Origin: Saccharolobus caldissimus
GTDB lineage: Archaea > Thermoproteota > Thermoprotei_A > Sulfolobales > Sulfolobaceae
Assembly: GCF_020886315.1 (NCBI RefSeq)
Contig: NZ_AP025226.1
Coordinates: forward strand, 2,010,001 to 2,074,000
Direction of reading: 5' to 3'
DNA length: 64,000 nucleotides
Position 1 is the stretch's first letter, and every line of letters starts with the position of its first letter. The position numbers and the translations under genes are program-made. Shown here in pieces: positions 1 to 8,316 of the stretch. A model generated the notes under the pieces. That model ran no database searches and was not told the DNA's origin. It saw only the letters and a program-made list of their open reading frames with translations.

Positions 1-564
1 AGAAACTTGAATGATGCGGAAAAACTAGCGTTGAAACAATTAGTTGAACTGTTAAAAAGCTTGGAGAACATGGTTAAGGAGGTTGAGGATATGATAATTT
101 CCAAGATTCCTCAACCTATGATTGAGTTGAGTAAGATTCCTGGGGTTGGTTTGATTAGTGCTGCAACTATTTACGCTGAGTTCGGTGATGTTTCCCGTTT
201 TTCCAGTTCTAAGGCTGCTTACGCTGGCTTTGCTCCTAAAACTAAGCAGAGTGGTGAGAACGAGTCCCACTCTGGTATGATTAGGGGTAATAAGTATTTG
301 CGTAGGATTCTCTACTTGGTTGCTAGGGTTGCTAGGAATCTTGAGCCTTTTAACGGGTATTATGAGAGGCTTATTGCTAGGGGTAAGAGTGCTACTCAAG
401 CTACTTGTGCTCTTGCTGGAAAACTTGCCAGTATTTGTTATCACGTTATAAAGGATGGTGTTTACAAGGGCGTTGTTAAGAAGCGTTTTAGAGTACCTAG
501 GGGTAAGGAAGTTAACGTTAAGGACTTCAACGTGGGAGATGCACTGGACTCGTTATCCCCGTAG
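1..564 (+). CDS. IS110-family transposase, cut by the left window edge
   Basis: C-terminal part of an IS110/IS116/IS902 transposase (Transposase_20 domain), a DEDD recombinase that inserts circular intermediates. The reading frame is open to the first base of the window, so the true start and the N-terminal DEDD domain lie outside. Visible: a coiled region, the helix-hairpin-helix-like IPGVGLISAATIYAEFGD, then the family pattern of a GFAP segment, a serine context (GENESHSG) and GNKYLRRILY. The gene ends in a normal stop at 562-564 and is followed by a GC-rich noncoding stretch. The left end of the element cannot be judged from this window. Confidence 0.85.
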   Translation, partial: RNLNDAEKLALKQLVELLKSLENMVKEVEDMIISKIPQPMIELSKIPGVGLISAATIYAEFGDVSRFSSSKAAYAGFAPKTKQSGENESHSGMIRGNKYLRRILYLVARVARNLEPFNGYYERLIARGKSATQATCALAGKLASICYHVIKDGVYKGVVKKRFRVPRGKEVNVKDFNVGDALDSLSP

Positions 565-741
565 GTTTGTTAGAGGCGCTAGCATGTGGTGCCTATATGC
601 GTGGATTTTTCCACAATGTTCAGTCCGACGGTAGGGGTTTGTCACGCCCCAACCCGAAGACTTTGCTTCAGTTGAGGTTTCGACCATGTTTCCCCCAGCC
701 GAGGAGAGTATTACTCTCCCCGACTAATAAAACCTATATAG
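565..741. other. GC-rich structured noncoding stretch after the IS110 gene
   Basis: No credible gene is present. The stretch is much richer in G+C than the DNA to its right and holds hairpins: GTGGA/TCCAC with a 4-base loop at 601-614, and GGAGAGT/ACTCTCC with a 3-base loop at 703-719. Some IS110-family (IS1111 subgroup) elements carry their bridge RNA in the noncoding end after the transposase, and about 177 bases would be a fitting size. That reading is inference only; it may simply be the end of the IS. Confidence 0.35.
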
Positions 742-1044
742 GTTGAGGTTGTTGTCCCACCTAGGAAGAACGCTTCTACTAAACGTGGTCATCCCTCTAG
801 ACGTAAGGCTGTGAGGGAGTTCAAGAAACTTGGCTATAATCGTTGGAGGGAGGAGAAGGGTTATGGTGTTAGATGGCGGATTGAGTCCTTGTTCTCTGCT
901 GTGAAGCGTACTTTTGGGGAATCTGTTAGGGCTACAAGTTTTTTAGGGCAAGTGGTTGAGGCTAAGCTCAAGTTCTGGGCTTATGCATGGATGGTTCATT
1001 TGGCTAATTCTGTAGTCGGTAGGGCTCCGGGTATTAGGGTGTGA
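742..1044 (+). pseudogene. IS5-type DDE transposase, C-terminal fragment
   Basis: From a stop codon at 739-741 the frame reads VEVVVPPRKNAST, then RRKAVREFKKLGYNRWREE, YGVRWRIESLFSAVKRTFGE and a closing AYAWMVHLANSVVG. This is the end of an IS5-family DDE transposase: the catalytic Glu sits in the WRIESLFSAVKRTFGE segment. The first two thirds of the protein, with both catalytic Asp residues, is absent and replaced by the preceding IS110-linked DNA. A GTG at 811 could start a 77-residue peptide, but this is a relic and not a functional gene. Confidence 0.75.
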
Positions 1045-1641
1045 GCTTAAGAATAACGTTGAAATAAATATTAATTGCTGAAAAATTCTCAATATATCAT
1101 TTCATGCTTATGAAATAAATTGAAGAGATCAACAAAGCATATCATAAACTATTACGTGCCTAATGTGTTATAACTAGCTTTCTTTAACGTGAATTGAAGA
1201 ACATAAGATATAAACCATATTACTAAAGATGTTAATGTTAATATATAGACAAATAAGACAAATCTATATTAAAGTTAAATCAAAATGGTCTTATATTCTC
1301 TATAACTAAAATTTCCTATTATCGTGTAAAAGGAAAACTAACAATTTATACTATAGAGATTTCTAATGTATTTAAGTTACTAGAGTCCTACAGCATAATG
1401 CTATTTATTATATAATTGGTAACAAGCAAACAAGATTCAACTCGTAATTAAAGTTGAATAAATAAAAATTACAGATTTTTAGATATATCTAGCAATTAAA
1501 TTATCCCTAAAAACTAAGGCTATTATGTGATCTAAATGGTCCATTTAATCAGTTTAGGATAAGTTCAGTAAAACCTTATATTAATAGATTAAGCTATGCT
1601 CGAAAGTAAAAGCATATTTTCTGATATACGTAACTGTAACT
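1045..1641. other. 597-bp AT-rich intergenic region
   Basis: No open frame with protein-like composition, no tRNA and no clear repeat could be seen. The sequence is AT-rich with many short A/T runs. It separates the IS remains from the ATPase-like gene and may contain decayed mobile DNA. Confidence 0.5.
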
Positions 1642-2466
1642 GTGAAAGTGAAAATAGATAATACAGAGATAGATACAGAGCTTTCGCCAATTATAATAAA
1701 GGGGGAAAGAAAGTACTCCCTAGTTAGGCTTTATTATTATTTGATTAAAACGTTTTACTTACTTCCCAGACTTTACGGAATAAAAGTAGACGATCCCTTA
1801 TTAGGTTGGAAAAACGAATTTGAAAGACAGTTTAGGCAAATACTCAATAACGAGCTTTCCTTAGCTAAATTATATTATAATTCCAATTTTGAAATAGAAA
1901 CCAGAAAATTTACCGTTTTAGGTCAGATTAACGCAGACAGCGTTTCCGTTGAGGTTAAACTTAAGGAGATCCCTCAGTTAGACGATAGAGGAATAAGGGG
2001 GTTGATGAAAGTTGACTCATTTTATTTTTCAGATTTAGAGAAAAAGAGACCTTATATAATACCTGCAATTAGGGCTGGGTTAATAGCATCCTTTTACAGA
2101 TTTCTTCCATTTCAATTTGAGGGTGCACCAGGGATACCAAAAACCTTAGGCTTAATATCTGAGTTCATAAATTCCATGCTTTTACCACAAGGGTATAAGG
2201 AGGAAATATTAGGGCATAAGATTTACGTTAAGGAAAACGATTTGTACTGTGACGAGGAGATAATATATAATGCAGATCCCGAAATATTAAGTATATTTCC
2301 TATTGTGTTCTATCTGAAAAATTCTAGCGAAAATAATATAGTTATAATTGAGGAACCAGAAGCGCATCTTACTGATAAGGGAATAAATTACGTAAGGAAT
2401 TTATTAAATTCGTCTAAGGCTAAGATAGTGATAGCTTCTGATTATTTTTCTAACAATACTATTTAA
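1642..2466 (+). CDS. ATPase-like protein of the AAA_21/ABC type lacking a P-loop
   Basis: The C-terminal half has the Walker B and D-loop region typical of predicted AAA_21-type ATPases (NIVIIEEPEAHLTDKG, residues about 229-244), followed by a strand like the H-loop region (KIVIASDYF). At the N-terminus, SPIIIKGERKYSLVRLYYYL (residues 15-34) sits where a Walker A GxxGxGKS/T followed by a helix is expected, but the glycines are gone. At 274 residues it is short for the family. The start is GTG at 1642, with another GTG two codons on. It may be a non-hydrolysing remnant or a regulatory paralogue. Confidence 0.6.
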   Translation: MKVKIDNTEIDTELSPIIIKGERKYSLVRLYYYLIKTFYLLPRLYGIKVDDPLLGWKNEFERQFRQILNNELSLAKLYYNSNFEIETRKFTVLGQINADSVSVEVKLKEIPQLDDRGIRGLMKVDSFYFSDLEKKRPYIIPAIRAGLIASFYRFLPFQFEGAPGIPKTLGLISEFINSMLLPQGYKEEILGHKIYVKENDLYCDEEIIYNADPEILSIFPIVFYLKNSSENNIVIIEEPEAHLTDKGINYVRNLLNSSKAKIVIASDYFSNNTI

Positions 2467-2489
2467 ACTTACACTCCAATGTTTATATT

Positions 2490-2855
2490 GTGGAATATCC
2501 GTACTTCGATTTAGAAACAGCAAGGGAAATGTTACCCTGGCTTAGACAACAATTAATGAAGTTAAAGAAGATTAAAACTCAGATAGAGATGCTTCTGGTA
2601 AATGGAGATAAATATGCGATTCAAGAATATGCAAGTGAGACTAAAAAGATCATAGATGAAATAGTATCTAGAGGAATCATAATTAGAGATATAGATTTAG
2701 GTTTAGTTGATTTCCCTGCGATAATAAACAATAGGCCTGCGTTTTTCTGCTGGAAGATGGATGAAGAGGATATACTTTATTGGCATTATACGGATGAAGG
2801 TTTCATAGGGAGGAAAAAGCTTACTGGTAAAGAGGACGTGTTAAGTTTACGTTAA
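2490..2855 (+). CDS. DUF2203 family protein
   Basis: A 121-residue protein with a helical first half (ARE MLPWLRQQL type, then a long charged helix) and a C-terminal segment with DLGLVDFPAII and FCWKMDEEDILYWHYTDEGF, the pattern of the DUF2203 family found in archaea and bacteria; function unknown. The GTG start at 2490 lies 24 bases after the stop of the preceding gene, with a TTTAAACT TATA-like box at about 2463, so it may be leaderless. Confidence 0.7.
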   Translation: MEYPYFDLETAREMLPWLRQQLMKLKKIKTQIEMLLVNGDKYAIQEYASETKKIIDEIVSRGIIIRDIDLGLVDFPAIINNRPAFFCWKMDEEDILYWHYTDEGFIGRKKLTGKEDVLSLR

Positions 2856-2886
2856 ATTTATTTATTATGTAATCATCTCCTTATTT

Positions 2887-5079
2887 ATGTACGTTGGGCA
2901 AAGAGTTAAGAGAAAGGAGGATCTGAAGTTAATTACTGGTTCTGGAAAATACGTTGATGATATAGAGTACGTAGGTACTGCTTATCTTTATGTCGTTAGA
3001 AGTCCCGTAGCCCATGCTAAGGTTAAGAAGATTAGTGTGGATGATGCTTTGAAGGTAAACGGGGTTATAGGTGTAATAACGGGGCTTACAATTCCCTTTG
3101 AGAATAGGCCTAATAATTGGCCCATGGCTAAAAACGAAGTATTATACGTTGGTCATCCAATAGCGGCTGTAATAGCCAATGATAGATATGTTGCAGCTGA
3201 CGCAGCAGAGTTAATACAGTTCGATTACGAGGAGTTACCGGCTGTTATAGATCCAGAAGAGGCTGTAAAGGATGAAATAAAAGCGATTGAAGGAAAGAGT
3301 AATATAGCCTATAAAAGGCAGTATAGAAGCGGTGAACCGGAAAAGGCTTTATCTAATTCTGATATAGTGATAGAGGAGAAGTTTGAGATATCCAGGGTTT
3401 ATCCTTCTCCCATGGAAACTAGGGGTTTATTGGCTGTTTATGAAGAAGGAAGTCTTTTAGTTTACTCCTCTACACAGTCCCCCCATTATATGAGGAGATA
3501 TTTATTGCAAGCTTTTGGTAATCAAGTTAAAGATATAAGAGTAATTCAGACTGATGTTGGGGGTGCTTTTGGATCTAAATTATTTCCATATGCTGAGGAG
3601 TTTATAACAGTTTACGCTAGCCTTAAGTATAGAAGGCCTATAAAGTGGGTTGCAATTAGAAGTGAGGATATGAAAGGGATGTATCACGGAAGAGGTCAGA
3701 TACATAAGGTGAAATTCGGGGCTAAAAGAGATGGCACTTTAACCTCAATAATCGATGACTTAATAATTGACTTAGGTGCCGCATCCCACGGGAGTTATTT
3801 AGCAGATATAGCTGCTACTATGTTGCCTGGACCTTATAAGGTAAGGGATATACAAGTAAACGTTTATGGTGTATACACTAATAAGACGCCTTTAGATCAA
3901 TATAGGGGTGCAGGTAGACCAGAAGCCGCTTTTATCTATGAGAGGATAATGGATATCTTGGCTGACGAGCTTAAAATGGATCCGATAGAAGTTAGGAAGA
4001 GGAACTTAATATCCCAATTGCCTTACACTAATCCCTTTGGCCTTAAATATGACTCGGGGAATTATCTTAAATTGTTAGAGAAAGCTGAAAGAGTCTACAG
4101 AAGTTTTGAAGAAAGGGCAAATGAGCTTAAGAAGCAGGGAAGGAAAGTAGGGGCTGGAATAGCATTCTATCTTGAACAAAATAATTTCGGTCCTTGGGAG
4201 AGCGCTTCAGTGAGAGTAAAAGCTGACGGCAAGGTTCAAGTAATAATAGGTGCATCACCTCACGGCCAAGGTACTGGGACTGGAATAGCACAGATTGTGG
4301 CGGATGAACTGGGTATAAGTATAGATGACGTAGAAGTAATCTGGGGTGATACTGCTACAATTGGAGAGGGATTCGGTACTTACGGAAGTAGGAGTTTAAC
4401 CTTAGCTGGAAACGCTGCTTTATTAGCTTCAAGGAGATTAAAGGATAAAATACTTAAATTAGCTGCACAGTTCATGAAATCTGACGTTCAAGAGTTAGAG
4501 TATAAGGACGGGAAGGTTATTAATCCGAAGAGCGGTAAATCCATGAGCTTAAAGGAGATTGCTGAGATGAATATGGCTACATTGGGTGGAATATGGAAGT
4601 ATAGAGAAGAACCAGGATTAGAAGCTACTGCCTATTTCGGATTTGATAATTTAACATATCCTTACGGGGCTCACGTTGCGTTAGTTGAGGTTGATGATAA
4701 TGGAAAGGTTAAGGTATTAGACTATTACGCTGTAGACGATATAGGACTCGTAGTAAACCCAATGTTGGCTGAGGGACAAGTAATGGGTGGTGTGATACAA
4801 GCTTTTGGCGAAGCTGTTTTAGAGGAAATTTTATACGATAAATACGGTAATCTACTAACGAGTAATTTATTCGATTATGCGATACCTACTGCAGTAGAGG
4901 CGTTTAATGTAAAGTGGGAATATATGGAGGAAGGGAAATCTGATGCCCCACTACCCGCTAAGGGAATTGGAGAAGGAGCAACAATAGGGACTCCTCCGGC
5001 TATAATAAGGGCTATCGAGAAGGCTGTAGGTAAAAGGCTTACTAGATTACCTACGAGAATGGAGAATTTAGTGAAGTAA
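2887..5079 (+). CDS. Molybdenum hydroxylase large subunit (aldehyde oxidase / CO dehydrogenase CoxL-like)
   Basis: A 730-residue molybdopterin-cytosine-dinucleotide subunit of the xanthine dehydrogenase superfamily. Order: N-terminal a/b hammerhead domain (GQRVKRKEDLKLITGSGKYV), then Mo-cofactor segments TDVGGAFGSK, DQYRGAGRPEA, GASPHGQGTGTGIAQ and, near the C-terminus, KGIGEGATIGTPPAI with the catalytic Glu. The active-site loop reads YRGAGR and not the Cys-containing AYRCSFR of true CO dehydrogenases, so an aldehyde or related hydroxylase is more likely. The FAD and 2Fe-2S subunits are not adjacent; they must be encoded elsewhere. The start follows a stop 31 bases upstream. Confidence 0.88.
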   Translation: MYVGQRVKRKEDLKLITGSGKYVDDIEYVGTAYLYVVRSPVAHAKVKKISVDDALKVNGVIGVITGLTIPFENRPNNWPMAKNEVLYVGHPIAAVIANDRYVAADAAELIQFDYEELPAVIDPEEAVKDEIKAIEGKSNIAYKRQYRSGEPEKALSNSDIVIEEKFEISRVYPSPMETRGLLAVYEEGSLLVYSSTQSPHYMRRYLLQAFGNQVKDIRVIQTDVGGAFGSKLFPYAEEFITVYASLKYRRPIKWVAIRSEDMKGMYHGRGQIHKVKFGAKRDGTLTSIIDDLIIDLGAASHGSYLADIAATMLPGPYKVRDIQVNVYGVYTNKTPLDQYRGAGRPEAAFIYERIMDILADELKMDPIEVRKRNLISQLPYTNPFGLKYDSGNYLKLLEKAERVYRSFEERANELKKQGRKVGAGIAFYLEQNNFGPWESASVRVKADGKVQVIIGASPHGQGTGTGIAQIVADELGISIDDVEVIWGDTATIGEGFGTYGSRSLTLAGNAALLASRRLKDKILKLAAQFMKSDVQELEYKDGKVINPKSGKSMSLKEIAEMNMATLGGIWKYREEPGLEATAYFGFDNLTYPYGAHVALVEVDDNGKVKVLDYYAVDDIGLVVNPMLAEGQVMGGVIQAFGEAVLEEILYDKYGNLLTSNLFDYAIPTAVEAFNVKWEYMEEGKSDAPLPAKGIGEGATIGTPPAIIRAIEKAVGKRLTRLPTRMENLVK

Positions 5080-5185
5080 CTCTCACGATACTAATTTATC
5101 TTTATTATTAAATCAACTTAAAATAGTTTCAGTAATAGTATAGATAGAAAAGCATTTAAGTTAAAATAAACACTGTTAAAGTGAG

Positions 5186-5587
5186 ATGACTCAGGTAATA
5201 GATGCATATGCTACACCATTTTATAAAAACATAATTGATGCACCACCTTCTATGGTAAGAAAGTTGTGGAAAAAGGGAAAAATTACTATAATAGATGTAA
5301 GGACACCAGAGGAATATGAGGATCATCACATACCGGGGGCTATATTAGCTCCTTTAGACTATTTAGAGTACTTAACTGAACTATTTGAGAATAAGGAAGT
5401 TGCAGTAGTTTGTGAACACGGAAATAGGGCTAGATATGCTACCTACGGTATGCCACACTTATACAAAAATAAAGCCTATTACATGATTGGTGGGATGGCT
5501 CTATGGATGGCTATGGGATATGAAGTAGATAGTGGAATGGATGAAAACGGCATATTATGGCAAAGAATATTGGAAAAGAAATTATAA
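5186..5587 (+). CDS. Rhodanese-domain sulfurtransferase
   Basis: A single rhodanese domain of 133 residues. Visible: ITIIDVRTPEEYEDHHIPGA (CH2A-like, residues 33-52) and the active-site loop VVCEHGNRA with Cys76 as the persulfide-carrying residue, then a MIGGMALWMAMGYEV C-terminal motif. Cytosolic; moves sulfane sulfur from thiosulfate or a persulfide donor to a thiol acceptor. A TATA-like stretch lies in the AT-rich 106-bp gap upstream. It may serve sulfur insertion into the molybdenum cofactor of the preceding hydroxylase, but this is inferred from position only. Confidence 0.85.
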   Translation: MTQVIDAYATPFYKNIIDAPPSMVRKLWKKGKITIIDVRTPEEYEDHHIPGAILAPLDYLEYLTELFENKEVAVVCEHGNRARYATYGMPHLYKNKAYYMIGGMALWMAMGYEVDSGMDENGILWQRILEKKL

Positions 5588-5675
5588 TAAAATATCTGTA
5601 TTAATATATGTTTATTATATGTAATATACATTAATAAAATTTTAGAGCATAAATTTAATATTTTTAATTTTTATA

Positions 5676-6074
5676 TTATAATAAAACTTTAGCTGTTACT
5701 GGAATATATATTGTATTCTGGCTACTTATCACTACAACTAGTATGAGAGATACTTGATTATTAGAAGGAAAAGCAAATCCAGTATTTATAGTATACGTAT
5801 TTATACCAGTAGTTAAAATTATTGGAGTAATACTATGCAAAGTATTGTTATAGATCACTCCTATTATTTTAGCGTCGTAAAAAGTATTTTTTATTGAAAT
5901 GGTAAGTTGCCCACTAGTACTTATATAGGCAGGTCCCGCTTGAGTTATTTCACTACCGCTGTTAGAGAAATAACCCGTATAACTGAAAAGAATTGAAATA
6001 ACTATTATAGCTAACGCTATAGATGCAATAATTAACATAAATGTTATTACACTTGAGCTTAATCCCTTTTTCAT
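5676..6074 (-). CDS. Type IV pilin-like secreted protein (class III signal peptide)
   Basis: 132 residues beginning MKKGLSSSVITFMLI: a short basic leader ending in Lys-Lys-Gly, then an uncharged hydrophobic helix of about 25 residues. This is the class III signal peptide cleaved by the prepilin peptidase PibD, here after KKG. The rest is a b-rich domain with Thr/Ser/Asn and sequons such as NNT. Probably a minor pilin or a surface protein carried by a pilus machinery. It is divergent from the larger pilin gene at 6445, with a 370-bp AT-rich gap between them. No assembly ATPase or platform gene is near. Confidence 0.7.
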   Translation of the reverse strand: MKKGLSSSVITFMLIIASIALAIIVISILFSYTGYFSNSGSEITQAGPAYISTSGQLTISIKNTFYDAKIIGVIYNNTLHSITPIILTTGINTYTINTGFAFPSNNQVSLILVVVISSQNTIYIPVTAKVLL

Positions 6075-6444
6075 ATTGAAAGTTATGTTTTTAATATATA
6101 TAAATATATCCGTTATATATTACTCTTTTTTACTAATTATTTTATAGTATAAGTCAATAAATCGGTAGAAATATTTATATAGAATATTATAGTCATTAGA
6201 TCTTATATCTTTCATATATCTTGAGATTTTCATTAATATCAATATAATTATAATTTATTTTTATATTATATAATATGAAAATTTTATTATATTTAAAAAT
6301 TATATTTATACATTCCTATTAGAAGTAATAAGGCATAAATTAGAGAAATGATAGTAAAAATATTTATCTAGATGTAGAAGTACTGACAATTTACATAGTA
6401 GTAAAGTTTATATAGAAGAATAAATATAGTTAGAAACGAGTTAT
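6075..6444. promoter_or_regulatory. AT-rich divergent promoter region of the two pilin genes
   Basis: 370 bp between divergent pilin-like genes, with no gene of its own. A TATA-like TTTATA at 6407-6412 precedes the rightward pilin start by about 33 bases, which gives a very short leader. On the other strand the AT-rich stretch just above 6075 (tatataaatatatccg type) would serve the leftward gene. No convincing operator was seen. Confidence 0.45.
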
Positions 6445-6879
6445 ATGAATATGAAAAGGATTTTAAGGAGTAAGAGGGCATTAAGTGGTGCTGTAACAGC
6501 ATTAATATTGGTAATAGCTTCAGTAATAATAGCATTAGTGGTTGTTGGATTTGCCTTCGGATTATTCGGAGCATTCTCCTCATCACCAAACATACACCTA
6601 GTAAGCGCATACGTAAGTAGTCAAAGTGGTACTGAGTATTTATATATTACTGTTAGTAATACTGGTTCGGCTAATGGTGAAATTTTAGGAGTAATAGTAC
6701 AAGCAGGAGGAAGCGCAACTTCAGTAGGAGTAGGTACAGTTACAGTTGCAGCTGGGCAAACTACAGTATTTAGTGTATCACTATCATCTTTAACCCTAAC
6801 TCCTGGTGAGCAAGTTACTTTCCAATTAGTGACTAACACTGGGGAATCAGTTAGTGGAGTAGCAACAGTACTAAGCTAA
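6445..6879 (+). CDS. Type IV (adhesive) pilin
   Basis: A 144-residue pilin. The leader MNMKRILRSKRA is very basic; cleavage by PibD is expected between Ala12 and Leu13, leaving a mature N-terminus LSGAVTALILVIASVIIALV, the highly conserved hydrophobic helix of Sulfolobales pilins (Aap/Ups type and the glycosylated pilus of S. islandicus). The C-terminal head is a small Ser/Thr/Val-rich b-domain. Start at 6445 or at the ATG two codons later. It is followed after one base by a membrane-anchored glycoprotein gene, so these are probably co-transcribed. Which pilus it belongs to cannot be told from sequence alone. Confidence 0.82.
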   Translation: MNMKRILRSKRALSGAVTALILVIASVIIALVVVGFAFGLFGAFSSSPNIHLVSAYVSSQSGTEYLYITVSNTGSANGEILGVIVQAGGSATSVGVGTVTVAAGQTTVFSVSLSSLTLTPGEQVTFQLVTNTGESVSGVATVLS

Positions 6880-6880
6880 G

Positions 6881-7612
6881 ATGGTTATGATAATGAAAGC
6901 TATTTTTATAATTTTTTTAACTATTTTCTTCTTTTTCTTTATGTTTTTGTCTATTACTTCCTTTTCTTCTTCCATTAATTTATTTAATGGTGCATTTGTT
7001 GAGTATAAGGTATATTATGTAAACTATCAATCTAACTCTTCTATACTATCCTTAGAGATAGAAAATATAACACAAATTTTCTCAAATTCTACATTTAAAT
7101 ACGTTGTTTGGTATATAAATTTGAATGGATCATATTATTATCCTCCAGGTGTAAATTACGATTCTTTATATTATCCTAAAAATTTCTTTTATATACCAAG
7201 CGTGGGTAACTCAAGTTTAAATAGAGCTATAAAATTAATACTTTCTGAAGAGATTAATGGTACTTATGTTTATAAAGGGCAGCAATGCCTAGTTTATGGT
7301 AATTATATCAATTGGACTATCTACGTTAATAATTCTGGCGTTCCATCTAAAATTTTCTTATATCAATTTATAGGAGGTAAATTGGTTAGTAATACGACTT
7401 ATGTTTTATTAAGATCTAATATCTTGAACCGTAATACTACTATCTACTTTCCTTCTAATGTAACTTTAAGGATTGGTAAAGCTGTACCTTTAGTTGCGGG
7501 TAATATAGTTTTTTCAACAATTGTAGGTAAGATTGATAGTATAATAATTGGAATAGCTACAATAGTTATAATTTTCATTCTTCTTTTTAGGAAGACTAAC
7601 TTGATAAAGTAG
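6881..7612 (+). CDS. Membrane-anchored surface glycoprotein, paralogue of the next gene
   Basis: 243 residues: N-terminal hydrophobic segment rich in Phe (signal/anchor, about residues 5-30), an extracytoplasmic domain with at least nine N-X-S/T sequons, and a C-terminal membrane helix (residues about 215-238) ending in KTNLIK. No known family recognised. It resembles the following gene over its whole ectodomain: FVEYKV / FVEYRV, IFSNSTFKY / IYSNDTFSY, GVPSKIFL / GVPYKIVL and VSNTTYVLL / VSNSTYILI. Spacing to the pilin gene is one base, suggesting a role linked to that pilus or to surface assembly. Confidence 0.6.
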   Translation: MVMIMKAIFIIFLTIFFFFFMFLSITSFSSSINLFNGAFVEYKVYYVNYQSNSSILSLEIENITQIFSNSTFKYVVWYINLNGSYYYPPGVNYDSLYYPKNFFYIPSVGNSSLNRAIKLILSEEINGTYVYKGQQCLVYGNYINWTIYVNNSGVPSKIFLYQFIGGKLVSNTTYVLLRSNILNRNTTIYFPSNVTLRIGKAVPLVAGNIVFSTIVGKIDSIIIGIATIVIIFILLFRKTNLIK

Positions 7613-7632
7613 TAATGAAAAGATGATCAAAA

Positions 7633-8316
7633 ATGTATATTTCGTTTTTCTTCATTTTACTACTCCTTTTCCCTCATGCTTTCGTAGAGTATAGGGTTAA
7701 CATATACGTTCCCTCAGCTCATCAAAGTCTATCAGAGCTTTTGATTGAAACTGTTGAAAAGATTTATTCTAATGATACTTTTTCATATAATCTTACAGTA
7801 TTAGTTCTAAACTTCAGCGAGATTTTCCCTTACACTATTCTTTATGACAATTTAACCTGCCCTACTCAATTCTTCTTTATCTCAAATCCTGGTAAAGCGG
7901 TAATATCTAGAGAAGTTATCTTATCATTAATTAATGAGAGTAATGGAAATTTTGTATATTATGGTAAGAGTTATATTGGATATAATGAATTTGATTGGTA
8001 TTATTTTGTTAATTTTACTGGAGTTCCATATAAAATAGTGTTGATTCAGAAGAATGAGTACGGACAGATAGTTTCTAATTCTACTTATATTCTTATTAGC
8101 TCTAATATAGTAAATAGTAAAGATAAGCCCATTATTCCGACTGGGTTTAAGTTTGTTAAAGGATCTTCAATAAGTTCTGAATTACAAGATAATATGAACT
8201 CAGTTTTAGATGATTCAGTAGGAGGATATATAATACTCTTTAATTTAATTTTAATTCCTCTTTTGATAGGGGTAAGGGCTTATGTCTATAAGCATAAGAA
8301 GAGATATAGTAATTGA
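7633..8316 (+). CDS. Membrane-anchored surface glycoprotein, tandem paralogue
   Basis: 227 residues with a signal peptide (MYISFFFILLLLFPHAF), an ectodomain with several N-X-S/T sequons, a C-terminal membrane helix (about residues 195-215) and a basic tail YKHKKRYSN. It is a duplicate of the preceding gene, diverged but with the same order of motifs. Its last 35 bases overlap the start of the next gene, so translation is probably coupled. Function unknown. Confidence 0.6.
   Translation: MYISFFFILLLLFPHAFVEYRVNIYVPSAHQSLSELLIETVEKIYSNDTFSYNLTVLVLNFSEIFPYTILYDNLTCPTQFFFISNPGKAVISREVILSLINESNGNFVYYGKSYIGYNEFDWYYFVNFTGVPYKIVLIQKNEYGQIVSNSTYILISSNIVNSKDKPIIPTGFKFVKGSSISSELQDNMNSVLDDSVGGYIILFNLILIPLLIGVRAYVYKHKKRYSN

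Noticed and set aside
2887-5079. True carbon monoxide dehydrogenase
   Set aside because: The Cys-containing active-site loop of form I CoxL is missing; the loop reads YRGAGR.
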